Source: Pseudopyrenochaeta lycopersici
Lineage: Eukaryota; Ascomycota; Dothideomycetes; Pleosporales; Pseudopyrenochaetaceae
Length of the DNA: 28,612 nt
Direction of reading: 5' to 3'
Assembly (NCBI GenBank): GCA_003313425.1
Contig: NHZP01000133.1
Span: 1-28,612, forward strand
Position 1 is the stretch's first letter; every line of letters starts with the position of its first letter. The notes under the pieces were generated by a model. That model worked only from the letters and a program-made list of their open reading frames with translations, was not told the origin of the DNA and did no database searches. Below are positions 9,444 through 19,500 of this stretch, in pieces. The translations under genes and the position numbers were made by a program.

Positions 9444-12395
9444 ATGGAAGATACTGGATTTGGTACTGACCACGAACGGTATCTTGGCTCAGGCATAGTA
9501 CAGCTATCCCAGATAGCACGATACCCCCACCCTGATCCCTTTCACCATCTCTCTCCCGAGTGTAGGGACGCCCAAAAAAAACTGGACCAGCAATACAGAC
9601 ACGAGGTTTGCAAGCCATGGCTCAAGGAAAAACATCTCCAAGCCGAAATCTCTAGGTCCGCATGGGAAAGCAGAACGGAGACGGGTTGGAGAAGGTTGGA
9701 AACGAACGAATTTCCTTGCGTAAGATTCCGGAAAGAAGCGACAATATGTATCACAAGAGGAATAGCTCTGCTGGAAATTGCATGGTCATCCACAGCCTGG
9801 GGACTAGCCCAAACCTTCGGTTCACTTGAACCGCAAGAGCGATGGTGGGTGGTTGACTTCTTCCGTGATGGTAAGACGACCTCCCGAGCGATGACCGGTT
9901 CAAGGGATGTAAGGAAACGACTTCAGCCGCTTTAGCACTATATTTGATCTATTCTTCACTAACGTGCGCTTATTCAGACGGCTCTCACAGCAATCAGGCA
10001 GCATTAAACAGTCAGCATAGAGCAGTCTGCGACATACTTGGCGCAGCGACACAGCACACAGGGACAATACAGCTGCAGTACATGCACCCGCTCACGCCTG
10101 ATCTGAATCAAGCTGCACATCTGGTCCGCTCCACAAAAGGAGTGCCTGAGGCTTTCCATCCACTGGGTCAGCTCCCCGCCATATGGACGACCAAGTCCTT
10201 CAACTATCTCAACGACATCCGCAAGTCGTGGTGTACTGAAGTAAGTGGAAGCCGACGCGTAGTTTCTGATCTAGCTTGTATCCAACATATTGCAGGAGGC
10301 CATCAACTACATCCAGGGTATCGCATCCCAATGGCAAGAAATATCGCTACATTGGCACCCCACAGTGGTACGATCGATTGATCCTGATTCAATCCGTATG
10401 CTGCAGTCTCGAGCACCACAGCTATCGAAGGCTGACCACGACTACATTGTCCACACCTTTGAGCGCGGACAAATCCTTCCCCAGTTAACAGATAAAACGC
10501 TCCGCGAGGCAGTGAAGACGGCGGTCTGCCGGCAAGGTCCCATCTTGACCTTGACAACTTTTGCAGAAGATGTACGGCTACTGTTGTCGAGAGTTCATAG
10601 AGCCCTGACACCCATACTCGGCGGCATGAGGAGGGCGAGACACGATACGTTACGAAAGCGAGTCAAAAGAGTCTTGGAAAGGGAATTCGACATGCTTTCA
10701 CAATCTGGAAGGATATCCATAGCTTCCACATTCCAGAAGGACGTGCTCGTCGACCGTTGTTACCAACACGTCTTCCTCCACACCATTCGGGCAGCACTTC
10801 CTGAAGGATCGGTCAGCATAACACAACTCAGGAACCTAGTTAAACAGGAGATTCATCGCTTCTGTGTCGGCGACATAACTCCGAGTCTATGCAACCCAGA
10901 CGGCGATGAAAACGATATCGCAATAGACACACCAGCAAACACATCGTCAAGGTATCCGGATTCGGAAGACGTCGACGTAATGAGACGACATGGCGTCTCA
11001 CTGTTCAAAAGCGCAACAGCTACGAGCCTTCTATATTATGATCAGATTCACACACGAGATCCTCCTGAGGTTCTATTGTCACAGCCATCCATGGCGAAGC
11101 ACATTGTTCGCATCTTTCTGTTTGGCATCACATCCGGTTTCGAGGCAGACCCATTACCTCCCAACTCGCCAACAGTGTCCTTGGACCCCTTCCACGCTAT
11201 GCTAGAAAACTTTCCCTTCCGCGATAGAGGCCCCGCAAGCCTTTGCACAGCTGACGATCGAGACTCTATCTCGGGTTTGTCTTCGCATGCAGCAAGCGAG
11301 TCAGAGCTAGACGCAGCGAGCGTTCTTTGGCGTCGCCCCCACATCCAGACAGTTTCCGTGCGCTCACAGGCTGGCTCCATTGTTGGGCAGAAGACGTCAG
11401 CTGTAGATACCACGCATTCAACAGAATGCATGAGGAAGAGGCTCCCACCTACTTTCACAATGAATGCCACACAAGATCGGGACTTTAGTTTCCCTTCTAC
11501 TCCCTCAAAGCGACGCCGAAGCCGTAATATGTCCTCCTATAAGTCCACATCAAGTGTTCCATCAGTAGGAGTCTGGTCACCAGAATGGAGTCCAAAGGTG
11601 TCGCGAGAAGACTTTTGCATTGAATCACCATTTTCGAGCACTCATCAACAGAGAATCAGCAGCGTGAATCACTGGCGTGGCAGCTTGGAGGTAGGATACT
11701 CTACAGTGGAAAAGTCTTCTCCCAAAACGATAATCACGAATAGCCCTAGCATATACAGTCCTAATAGACGCCCACTGACCCCTCAAGTAATGAACTCGGG
11801 AATTATATGCAGGTCTGATCCCATAGAGGCATATACAGAGCTGCTGTATCATAGCAATCCATTTTCAAGCGATGGAGATACCACTATGAATGAGACGCAA
11901 GTAGACCAGGCTTGTCCTTTACGAGAGGACAACCAAAGTACATCGACGTCTCAGATAGACTTACCATATCACAGTCAAACAGGTAGGTTAGCTGTAGAGT
12001 CACTTCCAGTAGGAGCCGTCGTACCACGAGCACCCAGAGAATCTACGGTCATCATTCAAATAGAGGCCGACAAACCTGTCAAAACGGGACCCCGCTCCGT
12101 CTTGTATAAATCGAGTCTGAAGCCCGGTATGTTCTATCGTGCCCCAGTCGATGCACGCTCGACCGAACGGTTCGTGCAAAGCCAGAAAAGAATCGATTCA
12201 CTATCAACATTCGGGTACAAACTTAAGGATAACGATACAATGAGATACGCTGCAACCTATGAGCAACTATACCAAGCGATAGAAAGATATGGGCTGGAGA
12301 CTGTTTTTGTCATTTCTGAGAGACTTGGGAGCACAGAACATCCGACTGCTGCTGTCTACACGAGCTCTTCATTGACACGCCCTAGATTACGTTAA
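9444..12395 (+). CDS. DUF3723-family protein, 929 residues
   Basis: Three exons (9444-9870, 9978-10240, 10296-12395) with consistent phases. Introns are 107 nt (GTAAGA...CACTAAC...TTCAG) and 55 nt (GTAAGT...TTGCAG). DUF3723 hallmarks appear in order: ERWWVVDFF (132-140), LGQLPAIW before a cysteine-containing WCTEEAINYIQ (about 227-236), W..I, then SIDPDSIRMLQSRAP, LSKADHDYIV, ERGQILPQLTDKTLRE and ILTLTTFAEDVRLL, like the family's PSL.TF.ED.K.L. The YSNEK..DGEIYRKI block is eroded or absent. The second half (about 430-850) is Ser/Thr/Pro rich with SPSKRRRSR-type basic patches, probably disordered and nuclear. DUF3723 function is unknown. The family is common as Starship giant-transposon cargo. 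It is divergent from the kinase-like gene and points toward the SUR7-type gene. Length fits the family's usual range. Confidence 0.85.
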
Positions 12396-12855
12396 GAGGA
12401 TCGCATATACAGTATCAATCCATACAATATATACTTCTTGGGCCATATTGAGCGGCGTAGGTTTCATTGCTCTAGTCTTCGTTCGTGCTCCTGCGTGGCC
12501 TGAGCTTTGATGACACACAAAGTCCTCACCGGAGCCATGTCTGTTCAACGTCTGCCATATTCGTGCTGACTACTACCTCATGGTGTCAGAAGGGTTACAA
12601 TTCTTTGTGGTGGGTTTGTTTATATATGGTATTATGTTTTAGACGGCACAATAAGACAACATGTTCCTAATTTTATGGCAAGGGTACGCTGATACTCGAA
12701 CAAACTCCTCACACAAGCAGTGGACCAAAGAAAGTAGACTTTTGCGGCCCCGCTGTGGCCATAGGTTGGTCCCAGATACCAGACCCAGTGTTTAAGCCCA
12801 TTGGACGTACCGCACGATTCTCAAACAGAAAAGCCGCCTTGACGGCCCGAGGTTT
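12396..12855. other. Convergent intergenic interval
   Basis: 460 bases between the 3' ends of the DUF3723 and SUR7-type genes. It presumably carries both 3' untranslated regions. The short frames inside have no support. Confidence 0.4.
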
Positions 12856-13620
12856 TCAGTGAAGCTGCTGAGCATACGGCATCTTCAATGACTGGGTCAT
12901 AGCCAATGCCAACGCTAAGCACATACAGGCAGACCACGTGAGGGCGAGGAACTGGCCACCGATCTTCACGGAAAGAACAGCTTGCGGCAGGTTCTTGGCG
13001 AGCACCATATACACTGCATACGCAACTACCGTAGTAGTGGTGGATGCAAAGCCCACCGCGCCACACGCAATCCATGTGCACGCTTTGGCCCGGTGTCTGG
13101 ATTTCTCGCTATCGCGCCGCATCCAGTGCAGCCAGAAAGCTAGACTGACCACAGTGGAAGTGATACTCAGCGCATAGCAAATGGCCATGGCGATGCGCAA
13201 GCCAGTGGCGATATCAAACCTTGACGACCCATGCGAGAAACATTGTGTTGTTAGATTAGGACCTGTTTTGTGACTTTGACTGCAGTAGCTTGTGGCATAT
13301 ATGGCAATAGATTCAGGGACACCAGTCTTCTCCAAAAGCTTATCGAGTGTCGTCCCTAATACACTACCAAGAGCGGGGACTGTACCCACCATTTGTTCGA
13401 GAGCGTCTTGGAAAGCCGAAATCTGGCCATAGATTAGCGTAAGTGCTCTTTGTTATCTGACAGTCCATACAAGGTGACTTACGCGGACAATGTGGTAGTC
13501 ACTGAGCCATCCTGGACGTACACCGGAGAGAACGCAAAGAAAGCACAGAGCAATAGCCGCAAGAAGAAGTACAAGTGACGCAAGTAACACCCACTTGTGG
13601 GAACGAAGGTTAGCATCCAT
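12856..13620 (-). CDS. SUR7/PalI-type fungal integral membrane protein
   Basis: Two exons, 13620-13483 and 13422-12856, separated by a 60-nt intron (GTAAGT donor, GCTAAT branch, CCAG acceptor, phase 0), give 234 residues. The start is the first ATG (MDANLRSHKW). Four membrane helices are visible at about 9-33, 120-142, 160-187 and 198-221, with a long first outside loop. That loop carries SYCSQ (C93) and QCFSHGSSRFDI (C107), the spaced cysteine pair typical of SUR7/PalI proteins, which sit in eisosomes or act in pH sensing. A basic loop (RRDSEKSRHRAK) follows helix 2. The usual W/GLW motif before the first cysteine is weak (IYATSYC), and the cytosolic tail is very short, so it is a divergent member. 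Other four-helix claudin-like families remain possible. Confidence 0.65.
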
Positions 13621-13983
13621 AGCGAAGATTAATCGTGTTTTGCGTCTCAGAGTACGGCAATCGATGGTGTATCTTGACACAGTAGTAGAGAAGGTAGGCG
13701 GGACTCAATTTAAATCTGTTCTTGATTTGCTTGCCTACTGCGTGCTTGTCATCTTTGTGTAAAGCATACACATTAGAAGCTTACTGATGATGCGACCTTG
13801 TAGTATTGCTATCGCTGTCTGACTGATTGTGAACGCTGACGTGAAAGTGGCTTCCGCTACAAAAGCGTCACCCTTGCGATCAACTCATGAGCAATCGTTA
13901 CGTCGACAGGCCCCTACTGTGCAATACCGCGATAGGAGGTCGAATACAGCAGGAACGCGAGCATTGCCTCCTATACCAGCATC

Positions 13984-14970
13984 ATGGAACCCCGCCGTAA
14001 TGTGTTGATACTCAAAGGCGACGTGTCGGCCGAGAATGTACTCGACTTGCTCGACGTTCTACTAAGAAAGATCCAAATGCGGAACGGCCTCCAACGTGCC
14101 CCGGAGCCATGGCAGCTCTTCTCTTTCATCTGCGCCAGTGGCGTCTCAAGGTATGCCACGTAACGATTCCGATTCAGTCAGCACTTACGACCTACAGCCC
14201 GCTCGCTATACTTCTCGGTCGCCTCAAAAAAGGGACAGAGGATTGTCGGTCCGTTTTGAAACTTATTCATGAGCACTATTTTCGCCTATGTGCAGTTCCG
14301 TCATCTTACACTGCATGGGCTGGTTTTTTGACGCTTAGGCGCAGCTTGGCAGAGCTATGTGATAACTCTCGTCTAGTCCACGGCCCGGAAACTGCACAAA
14401 AGCGATGTGATATGTATGGCGAGTGTCCATCCAAGACATTCAGCATGCAGCGAGCTAAACTTGGCTAGATTCATATGGAAGCCCCGCAAAACCCATGAGC
14501 CATCAGACCACATCACGACGCACAATTACGGCATAACAAACCCCGAAACTGTTGGTACATCAACCCTGGACGCACTTCTCTTGTCACTCTGCGTCCAGGA
14601 AGACCCTTACCCTGAGCATCCATTCCATGGTCTGGTCAACGCGGCAAAGGCATCCTCGGGCCTTCTTCACAATGGGGACATATATATCAGCATCAGATCG
14701 CCCGCGAAGGACGATCGTGAAAAGTTTTCAGAGCAGGAAACCATGGAGGACATGAGAGATATCAGCCATTTCGCGTTTGTCGTCGATACCGCTGACCATA
14801 ACAGCTCTCTCACCCAGAAAGCGATTGAGCCCGCAGTAGAGGCTTTGGCTCGCTGGCTAGAACATAGCTCAGAACAGGCTGATGATGGCTCGGTGGAAGC
14901 TAGGATGGTAGAGCTCAGGGAAGATTCTGTTAGAAGCGGTTATGGAAGAGCTAGAATGATGTCCATTTGA
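13984..14970 (+). pseudogene. Degenerate patatin-like phospholipase
   Basis: Patatin-like lipases release fatty acids with a Ser-Asp dyad (GxSxG and DGG/DGA). Exon 1 (13984-14150) gives RNVLILKGDVSAENVLDLLD, aligned with the L.LDGGGVRGLS..L oxyanion region. A 47-nt intron (14151-14197) joins it to SPLAILLGRLKKGTEDC, aligned with the family's G.LIAIMLGRL.M.V..C. The GTSTGG nucleophile motif reads ASGVSS, so the catalytic serine position is glycine, and the GGGxRG loop is gone. The C-terminal half (14407-14970, KSDVICMASV; GLVNAAKASSGLLHNGDIYISI; an acidic tail) follows patatin order but lies in another frame. I find no good intron to connect them, and a TAG precedes it. It is either a dying gene or a strongly diverged one with a missed intron. 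Patatin-like genes are also known Starship cargo. Confidence 0.5.
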
Positions 14971-16470
14971 TGCTTCAACCTGCTTTTGACGAGTGTATCT
15001 GACTATCGATATATAGACCGGATTGATGGTTGCAACCACTCTGGCAGTAGTTTCTGGCGGATTCCAACAGATTCGATGTAAAAGGTCTAATATGAGTATC
15101 CCAGCTGTCCCATGGATTGAGACTGGCTTTTGCTTTATAATCAATGCAAGACGATACGTACACAATTCGTTCAGCGATACCCATATCTACTTTGTAAGAC
15201 TAAGCTTGGCCAAAGACAGAGGTATGCCAAGTATCAAAGTGCTCCTTCATGTTCACATCCTTTACAACTTGCACAAGAACCGAAGGATCTTCCATGTAAC
15301 AGCTTCCAAGAGCGTCATATGTCGACTTGCACTAGAGATAAAAGGGGCGGTGCTATCAAGGAAAATAATGAATCCTTGACTACTTGCATACCAAAGACAG
15401 TGTCCCCGAATGGTCAGGCTGGTCACCGGCGTCCAGTCTGTGGTCGCTTTCCCATTATTTTGAAATGCTCGAAGGGGCCACAAACGCTTAGAACTCTGTT
15501 CACTAAACTAGCCATCGGAGCAGTCTCTCCTCTGAGTTCGTGGCAGGCAGCAATGCTAATGAGAGGATGCGACAATGCAAAAAGAAATTCGTAGGGCTAG
15601 AGATGGTAATTACAGTCCGCCCCACCTAGAAAGCCGTTTGCACCACCGGTGGTACTGTAACGAAGCATTGGTTTTTGCATCTAAACCTCCTCGCCTCGTG
15701 AGCAGGTGAGCACGACGGGCTAGGTATGTATGCATGGACAGCTATACAAACCGGTATTTTCGATAACCCTGAACCTAATTATCATGTACAGCGCTTGCAT
15801 GAAAGCTGTCGCCATGATAGAGTTGCTGTTAATTCCCTCCAACTCCTGGAGAAGGGACGCCTTGCGCGTACTGCGACATTCATGACAATGGCCGTGATAA
15901 CCACGAGGCCCTAAACTATCGTGCGATTTATTGCTTTTACATCCGCTAAATTGTCCTCACACCGGCGTATGGTTCGATTACCACGTCCGGTAGCAATGCC
16001 GCATGAGGCCCTCCGCCTCGTAACTGACGCTCATGACAGATGTTATAATCTCGCAATTATGCTTCAGTGCAGCGGACTCGTATACAGGGTGCAGTTCAGC
16101 CTTTTCACAGTCAGTCCCTCACCTCCTTCGGCAAGTGGCAGCTCCTGACACAGAGAGAGTTGATGGACACAGTGATCAGTGTGCTTTTTAACTATAGCGC
16201 AGAAATCCCGACGACGCGAGGAAGCAAATTCAGTGCCGACATCCAATAGTACCTGCCTGGCTTGATTACGGATGCAGTGAGCCTCGATTTTGATCGATTT
16301 ATGTCTGCAAATCCAGCGCGCGCAGCAGAATATCGACGCTCAAGAATGTACCAGGCGGACTGTCGAAAAGCATGTGCTAATTGGTGACAGGAGAGAAATC
16401 CTCCGCCAACCAGAGCCCTTGTTCAGTCGCTGCATTTCGTCTCCCCTGGCACGTTAGCGGCGCTAAAGCG

Positions 16471-16498
16471 TGTGCACGCTCGTCTGTGCACGCTCGTC
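16471..16498. repeat. Perfect 14-bp tandem duplication
   Basis: The unit TGTGCACGCTCGTC occurs twice head to tail. Just upstream (16454-16466) TTAGC and GCTAA form a 5-bp inverted repeat around GGC. This is a small local structure without a known function. Confidence 0.8.
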
Positions 16499-17064
16499 CA
16501 AGCATAGTGAATCACGCGAGTCTACGTGCGTGCAGTATTAGGCGTGTATAGTACCTTTTGCCAATCGTCAACGACGATAAATTACGGGCGTCCCGCGAGC
16601 AGGCGTTGAGTCTTGTCGCACTGGACGTGCTAAAATGATGAGAAGTCAAAATAATTGATAATGAGCAGAAAAGTTGTATTGTGTGTGTATTGTGTCTTGG
16701 TCTTATAAACCTGACCCCGCACGTCTGAGATTATATGGCAAGATTACTAATGCAGTTCTTCCTCAGGTTCCCTGAGATGATGCCTTGGCCTGCGACAAGT
16801 CTTCACTCGAATGGTTCAGTATAAGCCCTGTGATCCCGACTGGAAAAGATAAGCGAAGGTGTGGAGGTTGCGCCCGCTCGGTCCAACGTGGCGGCGGGGA
16901 CGGCAGGGATGGCCTGCACGCTTAACCGTGCCGCAGAGAAGAAGCGAACACTCGCTTTTTCATTTAACTTGTCATCACTGGCGCCCCCCACCGCTCGATT
17001 CCATTCTTGCGCCACAACAGCGCGCTCGCTGGTTAGCCGTCGGTGTCTTGCAATGGAGCACGCA

Positions 17065-17066
17065 TA
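17065..17066. repeat. TA target-site duplication, left copy
   Basis: The dinucleotide directly before the left terminal repeat; the matching TA is at 18418-18419. Confidence 0.85.
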
Positions 17067-17091
17067 CAGTGACCCCGCAAAAGTTTCCGCC
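17067..17091 (+). repeat. Left terminal inverted repeat of the Tc1 element
   Basis: 25 bases starting CAGTGACCCCGCAAAAG and ending TTTCCGCC, identical to the reverse complement of 18393-18417. Similarity stops sharply after CCGCC. Confidence 0.95.
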
Positions 17092-17204
17092 GTGCATGCA
17101 CGAGCCACCCTCTCAAGCACATGTACACCAAACTTCAACACTATATATCTTAGCCAAAATATTATATAATTAATTTTTTTTTAGGTTAAGAGTTGTATAG
17201 ATGT

Positions 17205-18332
17205 TTAATATTTTGTTTGCTATCCTCGTGCCTTTTTACATGCAGTAATTCGTTGTCGCATACTTAAGATAAGGCGCTTAATAAGCTTAGCTAGTATGCG
17301 CCGCCAGCACTCTTTCAATGCACTGCAAAAGCCATCCCACTCTTCTATAGCTTGGCTGTAATTATTATATTATAGATAGAATTTATACATGCGCTTCTTC
17401 AGGTACCACCAGAGGTGCTCAATTAGGTTGAGATCAGGTGAGTATGCTAGCCATTTGATGGTGGTGATGTGGTGCTCGCGCAGGAACTCACGCGTCACTG
17501 CAGCTGTGTGTATGCGCGCGTTATCCTGCATAAAAAGCTGAGAACGACGCCAAGATGGTAGAAGCCCTTTAGTCAAGGCCTTAATGTAACTTTTAGCGGA
17601 GTACCTATACTTTAGAGCATCGAAATCACGCTCTATTATGACTAGAGGACTTCTCCGGGCACACCCACGTTCATCTAACCATATTGAACCCTATACTATT
17701 TGTGACACCTTTTTACTGCAGCTATAGGTTTAGAGCATTATTGTCTTCTATTTCTCTTGTGAATTTCAAAAAACCCACTCTTGGTTTTGCCCTGAGCCCT
17801 TCTGAACTAAGCATTCGTCAGAGAACTTGAGCGTGCGCCGATGGCACGGGAATTGAGAGTACTCCTTGCAGAACTTGAGGCGCCTCAACGCATCCCCGCG
17901 ATGGAGCTTAGGACGCTTTTTACAAGGAGATTTAGTGAGGCCTTGTCTTTTAAGGTATTGGGATAGTGTGCTAGAGCTAGGCGGCTTCGAAGAGGTGCCA
18001 TCTGGATTCACAACCACTGCCACTTCAGCTAGCTCTTTGTACTTAATTTTTGGCTGCGCACGTGCTTTGCGATAGATGATCTTCTTTTGATGAAGCGATA
18101 GTATAGGTGGCCAGCCGCTGCGAGGTTTATCTGCAGTTGTGCCTGTTTGGTGATATTTCTTCCTGAGGTCGCGTATAGCGCGTTCACTCCGGCCATACGC
18201 GCCAGCAACTTGAGCAACTGTAGAACCACTATGCAGCATTCCAATAATTTGATCTCGCTGCTGGACTGTTAAATTAGGGCCTCTACGCGTATTTTGGTCT
18301 ATTTCTTGTAAAATTTAGCGATGTGGTGGCAT
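17205..18332 (-). pseudogene. Tc1/mariner DD34E transposase, inactivated by in-frame stops
   Basis: A single frame of 376 codons from ATG at 18332 to TAA at 17205. N-terminal helix-turn-helix: LTVQQRDQIIGMLHSGSTV and VAGAYGRSERAIRDLRKKY, followed by TADKPRSGWPP. The catalytic triad is visible: D in FSDE (near 17812), D in MQDNARIH (near 17528), and E in NLIEHLW 34 residues later, so DD34E. The C-terminal YSPDLNLIEHLWWYLKK is classic. Internal stops lie at 18317-18315 (TAA), 17768-17766 (TGA), 17750-17748 (TAG), 17732-17730 (TAA), 17693-17691 (TAG), 17372-17370 (TAA) and 17222-17220 (TAG). All TAA/TAG stops can arise by CpA-to-TpA changes (CAA, CAG or TGG), as RIP makes; the TGA needs another transition. 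No indel breaks the frame. Confidence 0.93.
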
Positions 18333-18392
18333 AGTTATGATACTTGAAAGTTGAGAAGGAGATGTTGTGGGGGAACGCGTCGCGACTAGTGT

Positions 18393-18417
18393 GGCGGAAA
18401 CTTTTGCGGGGTCACTG
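18393..18417 (-). repeat. Right terminal inverted repeat of the Tc1 element
   Basis: 25 bases ending GGGGTCACTG, an exact inverted copy of 17067-17091, followed by the TA target duplication at 18418-18419. Confidence 0.95.
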
Positions 18418-18699
18418 TAACACCACAACATCGCGAACATTTGTAGCTTCAGGTTCCCAATCGATACTCGACCACAGCGGTGCAGATCTCGAGTTCAAGC
18501 CCTTGGTCAAAATACCATTGTAGCATACGACGCTTGACTTTGACTGATTCAATCTCCGCTCCTACTATTATAATCGCCAAAGACGCCTACTGCATGGTGG
18601 GGCCACAGGGCAAGGCAGCTCGCGACACAACATTCCGCAAAGCTCACATTCCACAAGCTCCGACTACAGTCAGGTAGACGGACCATAGGACAAAGGTCG

Positions 18700-19500
18700 C
18701 TCGACATATCGCCCGTGTTACAAACGCCATCGATCAGCTCTGTTCCACATCGACTGCGTGAAGGGAAAGCGGAGTTCTGTGGCTCCGCCCACCTCGGTCC
18801 ATGATCGGAACCATCTGAGCCCGTACATTGAGACATCACAAGCCAGCGGAACTTGTAGCAGCAACATCGGAAGTAGCCAATACATGAGGCTCTGCGTTCC
18901 GATTGCTCGAGTACAGGCACCCGTCTCCCGTCCATTTGTATATCCCCTTGCTGTACCAAGTGGGTACAAGCCTCATAAGAGTCCGCAAAGAGGAGACGCT
19001 TGGAATTGACCGGAAGAGGATTATGTTTGACGCCACCTAGTCGCGAACGCCTTGTATGATTCCATGCCAAGCTGCGGGTGGGAACGGAATATTCAGCATG
19101 GAGAACAGTCAGCATCGGACTCTACCTTGTCAAGTTGGTTTAGAGGCTGAGGGTCAACGGACCACTGAACCTCCCCAGGTGCCTCAGAGTATAGGCCAAG
19201 AATTACTACGTCGTGAACAGGGCTCCATTGAATTGGCCACGTATCAGTGTTACCCTTGTCTATGGGTGCTACGAGCAATTCAGGTTGCCTCGAAAAAGCA
19301 ATCGCATCCCAGGATGATCCGAGTGGGCGTGCCAGCGATACTGAAGAATAAGGAAAGGGTACGTCTTTGGCAGCCTATTTCGTGGACCAGATTAACCTCG
19401 AATAGCAATACGCACCTCGAAGCAGGACTGGTTGTTTCACATGCGGAAGGCGAAAGAAGAAGTGCGATGAAGCAAAACCTGGCTGTAGGTTTGGACATCC
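18700..19500 (-). pseudogene. Possible decayed beta-propeller (lectin-like) gene
   Basis: Short runs on the minus strand in different frames look like blades of fungal sugar-binding beta-propellers, whose repeats read roughly L-T-S-x-A-A-T-S...W-S-x-W-x-x-L-G-G. Examples are SSWDAIAFSRQPELLVAP with DTWPIQWSP (about 19310-19230), KGIYKWTGDGCLYSSN (about 18950-18905), HVLATSDVAATSSAGL (about 18882-18838) and RSWTEVGG (about 18807-18784). A signal-peptide-like start, ARFCFIALLLSPSA, lies at about 19483-19440, with a GTGCGT donor after it. Frames change several times and stops intervene, so no intact product is predicted. The resemblance is weak and rests on pattern alone; chance similarity cannot be excluded. 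Confidence 0.25.

Larger units (their letters stand above)
14971..17066. other. Gene-poor interval left of the transposon
   Basis: About 2.1 kb. Open stretches at 15130-15594 (plus), 15262-15483 (minus) and 16064-16249 (both strands) have no recognisable domain. A GC-rich block at 16855-17060 is open on both strands and ends exactly at the transposon insertion; it may be the remains of something the element landed in, but I cannot name it. Bases 16620-16760 are AT-rich with GTGTGT runs. Confidence 0.35.
17067..18417 (-). mobile_element. Tc1/mariner-superfamily DNA transposon, 1351 bp
   Basis: The element is bounded by perfect 25-bp terminal inverted repeats beginning CAGTGACCCCGC and flanked on both sides by TA (17065-17066 and 18418-18419), the target duplication of this superfamily. 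It encodes one transposase on the minus strand filling most of the element. The transposase frame is interrupted by seven stop codons but has no frameshift, so the copy is non-autonomous. Intact repeat ends mean it might still be moved if a related transposase is active elsewhere. AT-rich patches at 17155-17215 and 17690-17765 fit C-to-T decay. Confidence 0.95.

Noticed and set aside
11048..11470. Minus-strand open frame of 140 codons
   Set aside because: It lies entirely opposite the DUF3723 third exon, which has domain and splice support. No independent signal.
15970..16000. GGTTCGATTACC, a tRNA B-box-like string
   Set aside because: The flanking bases do not form a T-arm stem, and no A box or acceptor stem is present at the right distance. 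Similar GGTTCGAAC at about 20074 also fails.
14971..17066. LTR retrotransposon suggested by TG-rich and AT-rich blocks
   Set aside because: No matching long terminal repeats, primer-binding site or polymerase motif could be found.
16803..17173. Overlapping open frames on both strands at the left transposon border
   Set aside because: They run across the transposon boundary, so part of each is terminal-repeat DNA. No domain in the remaining part.
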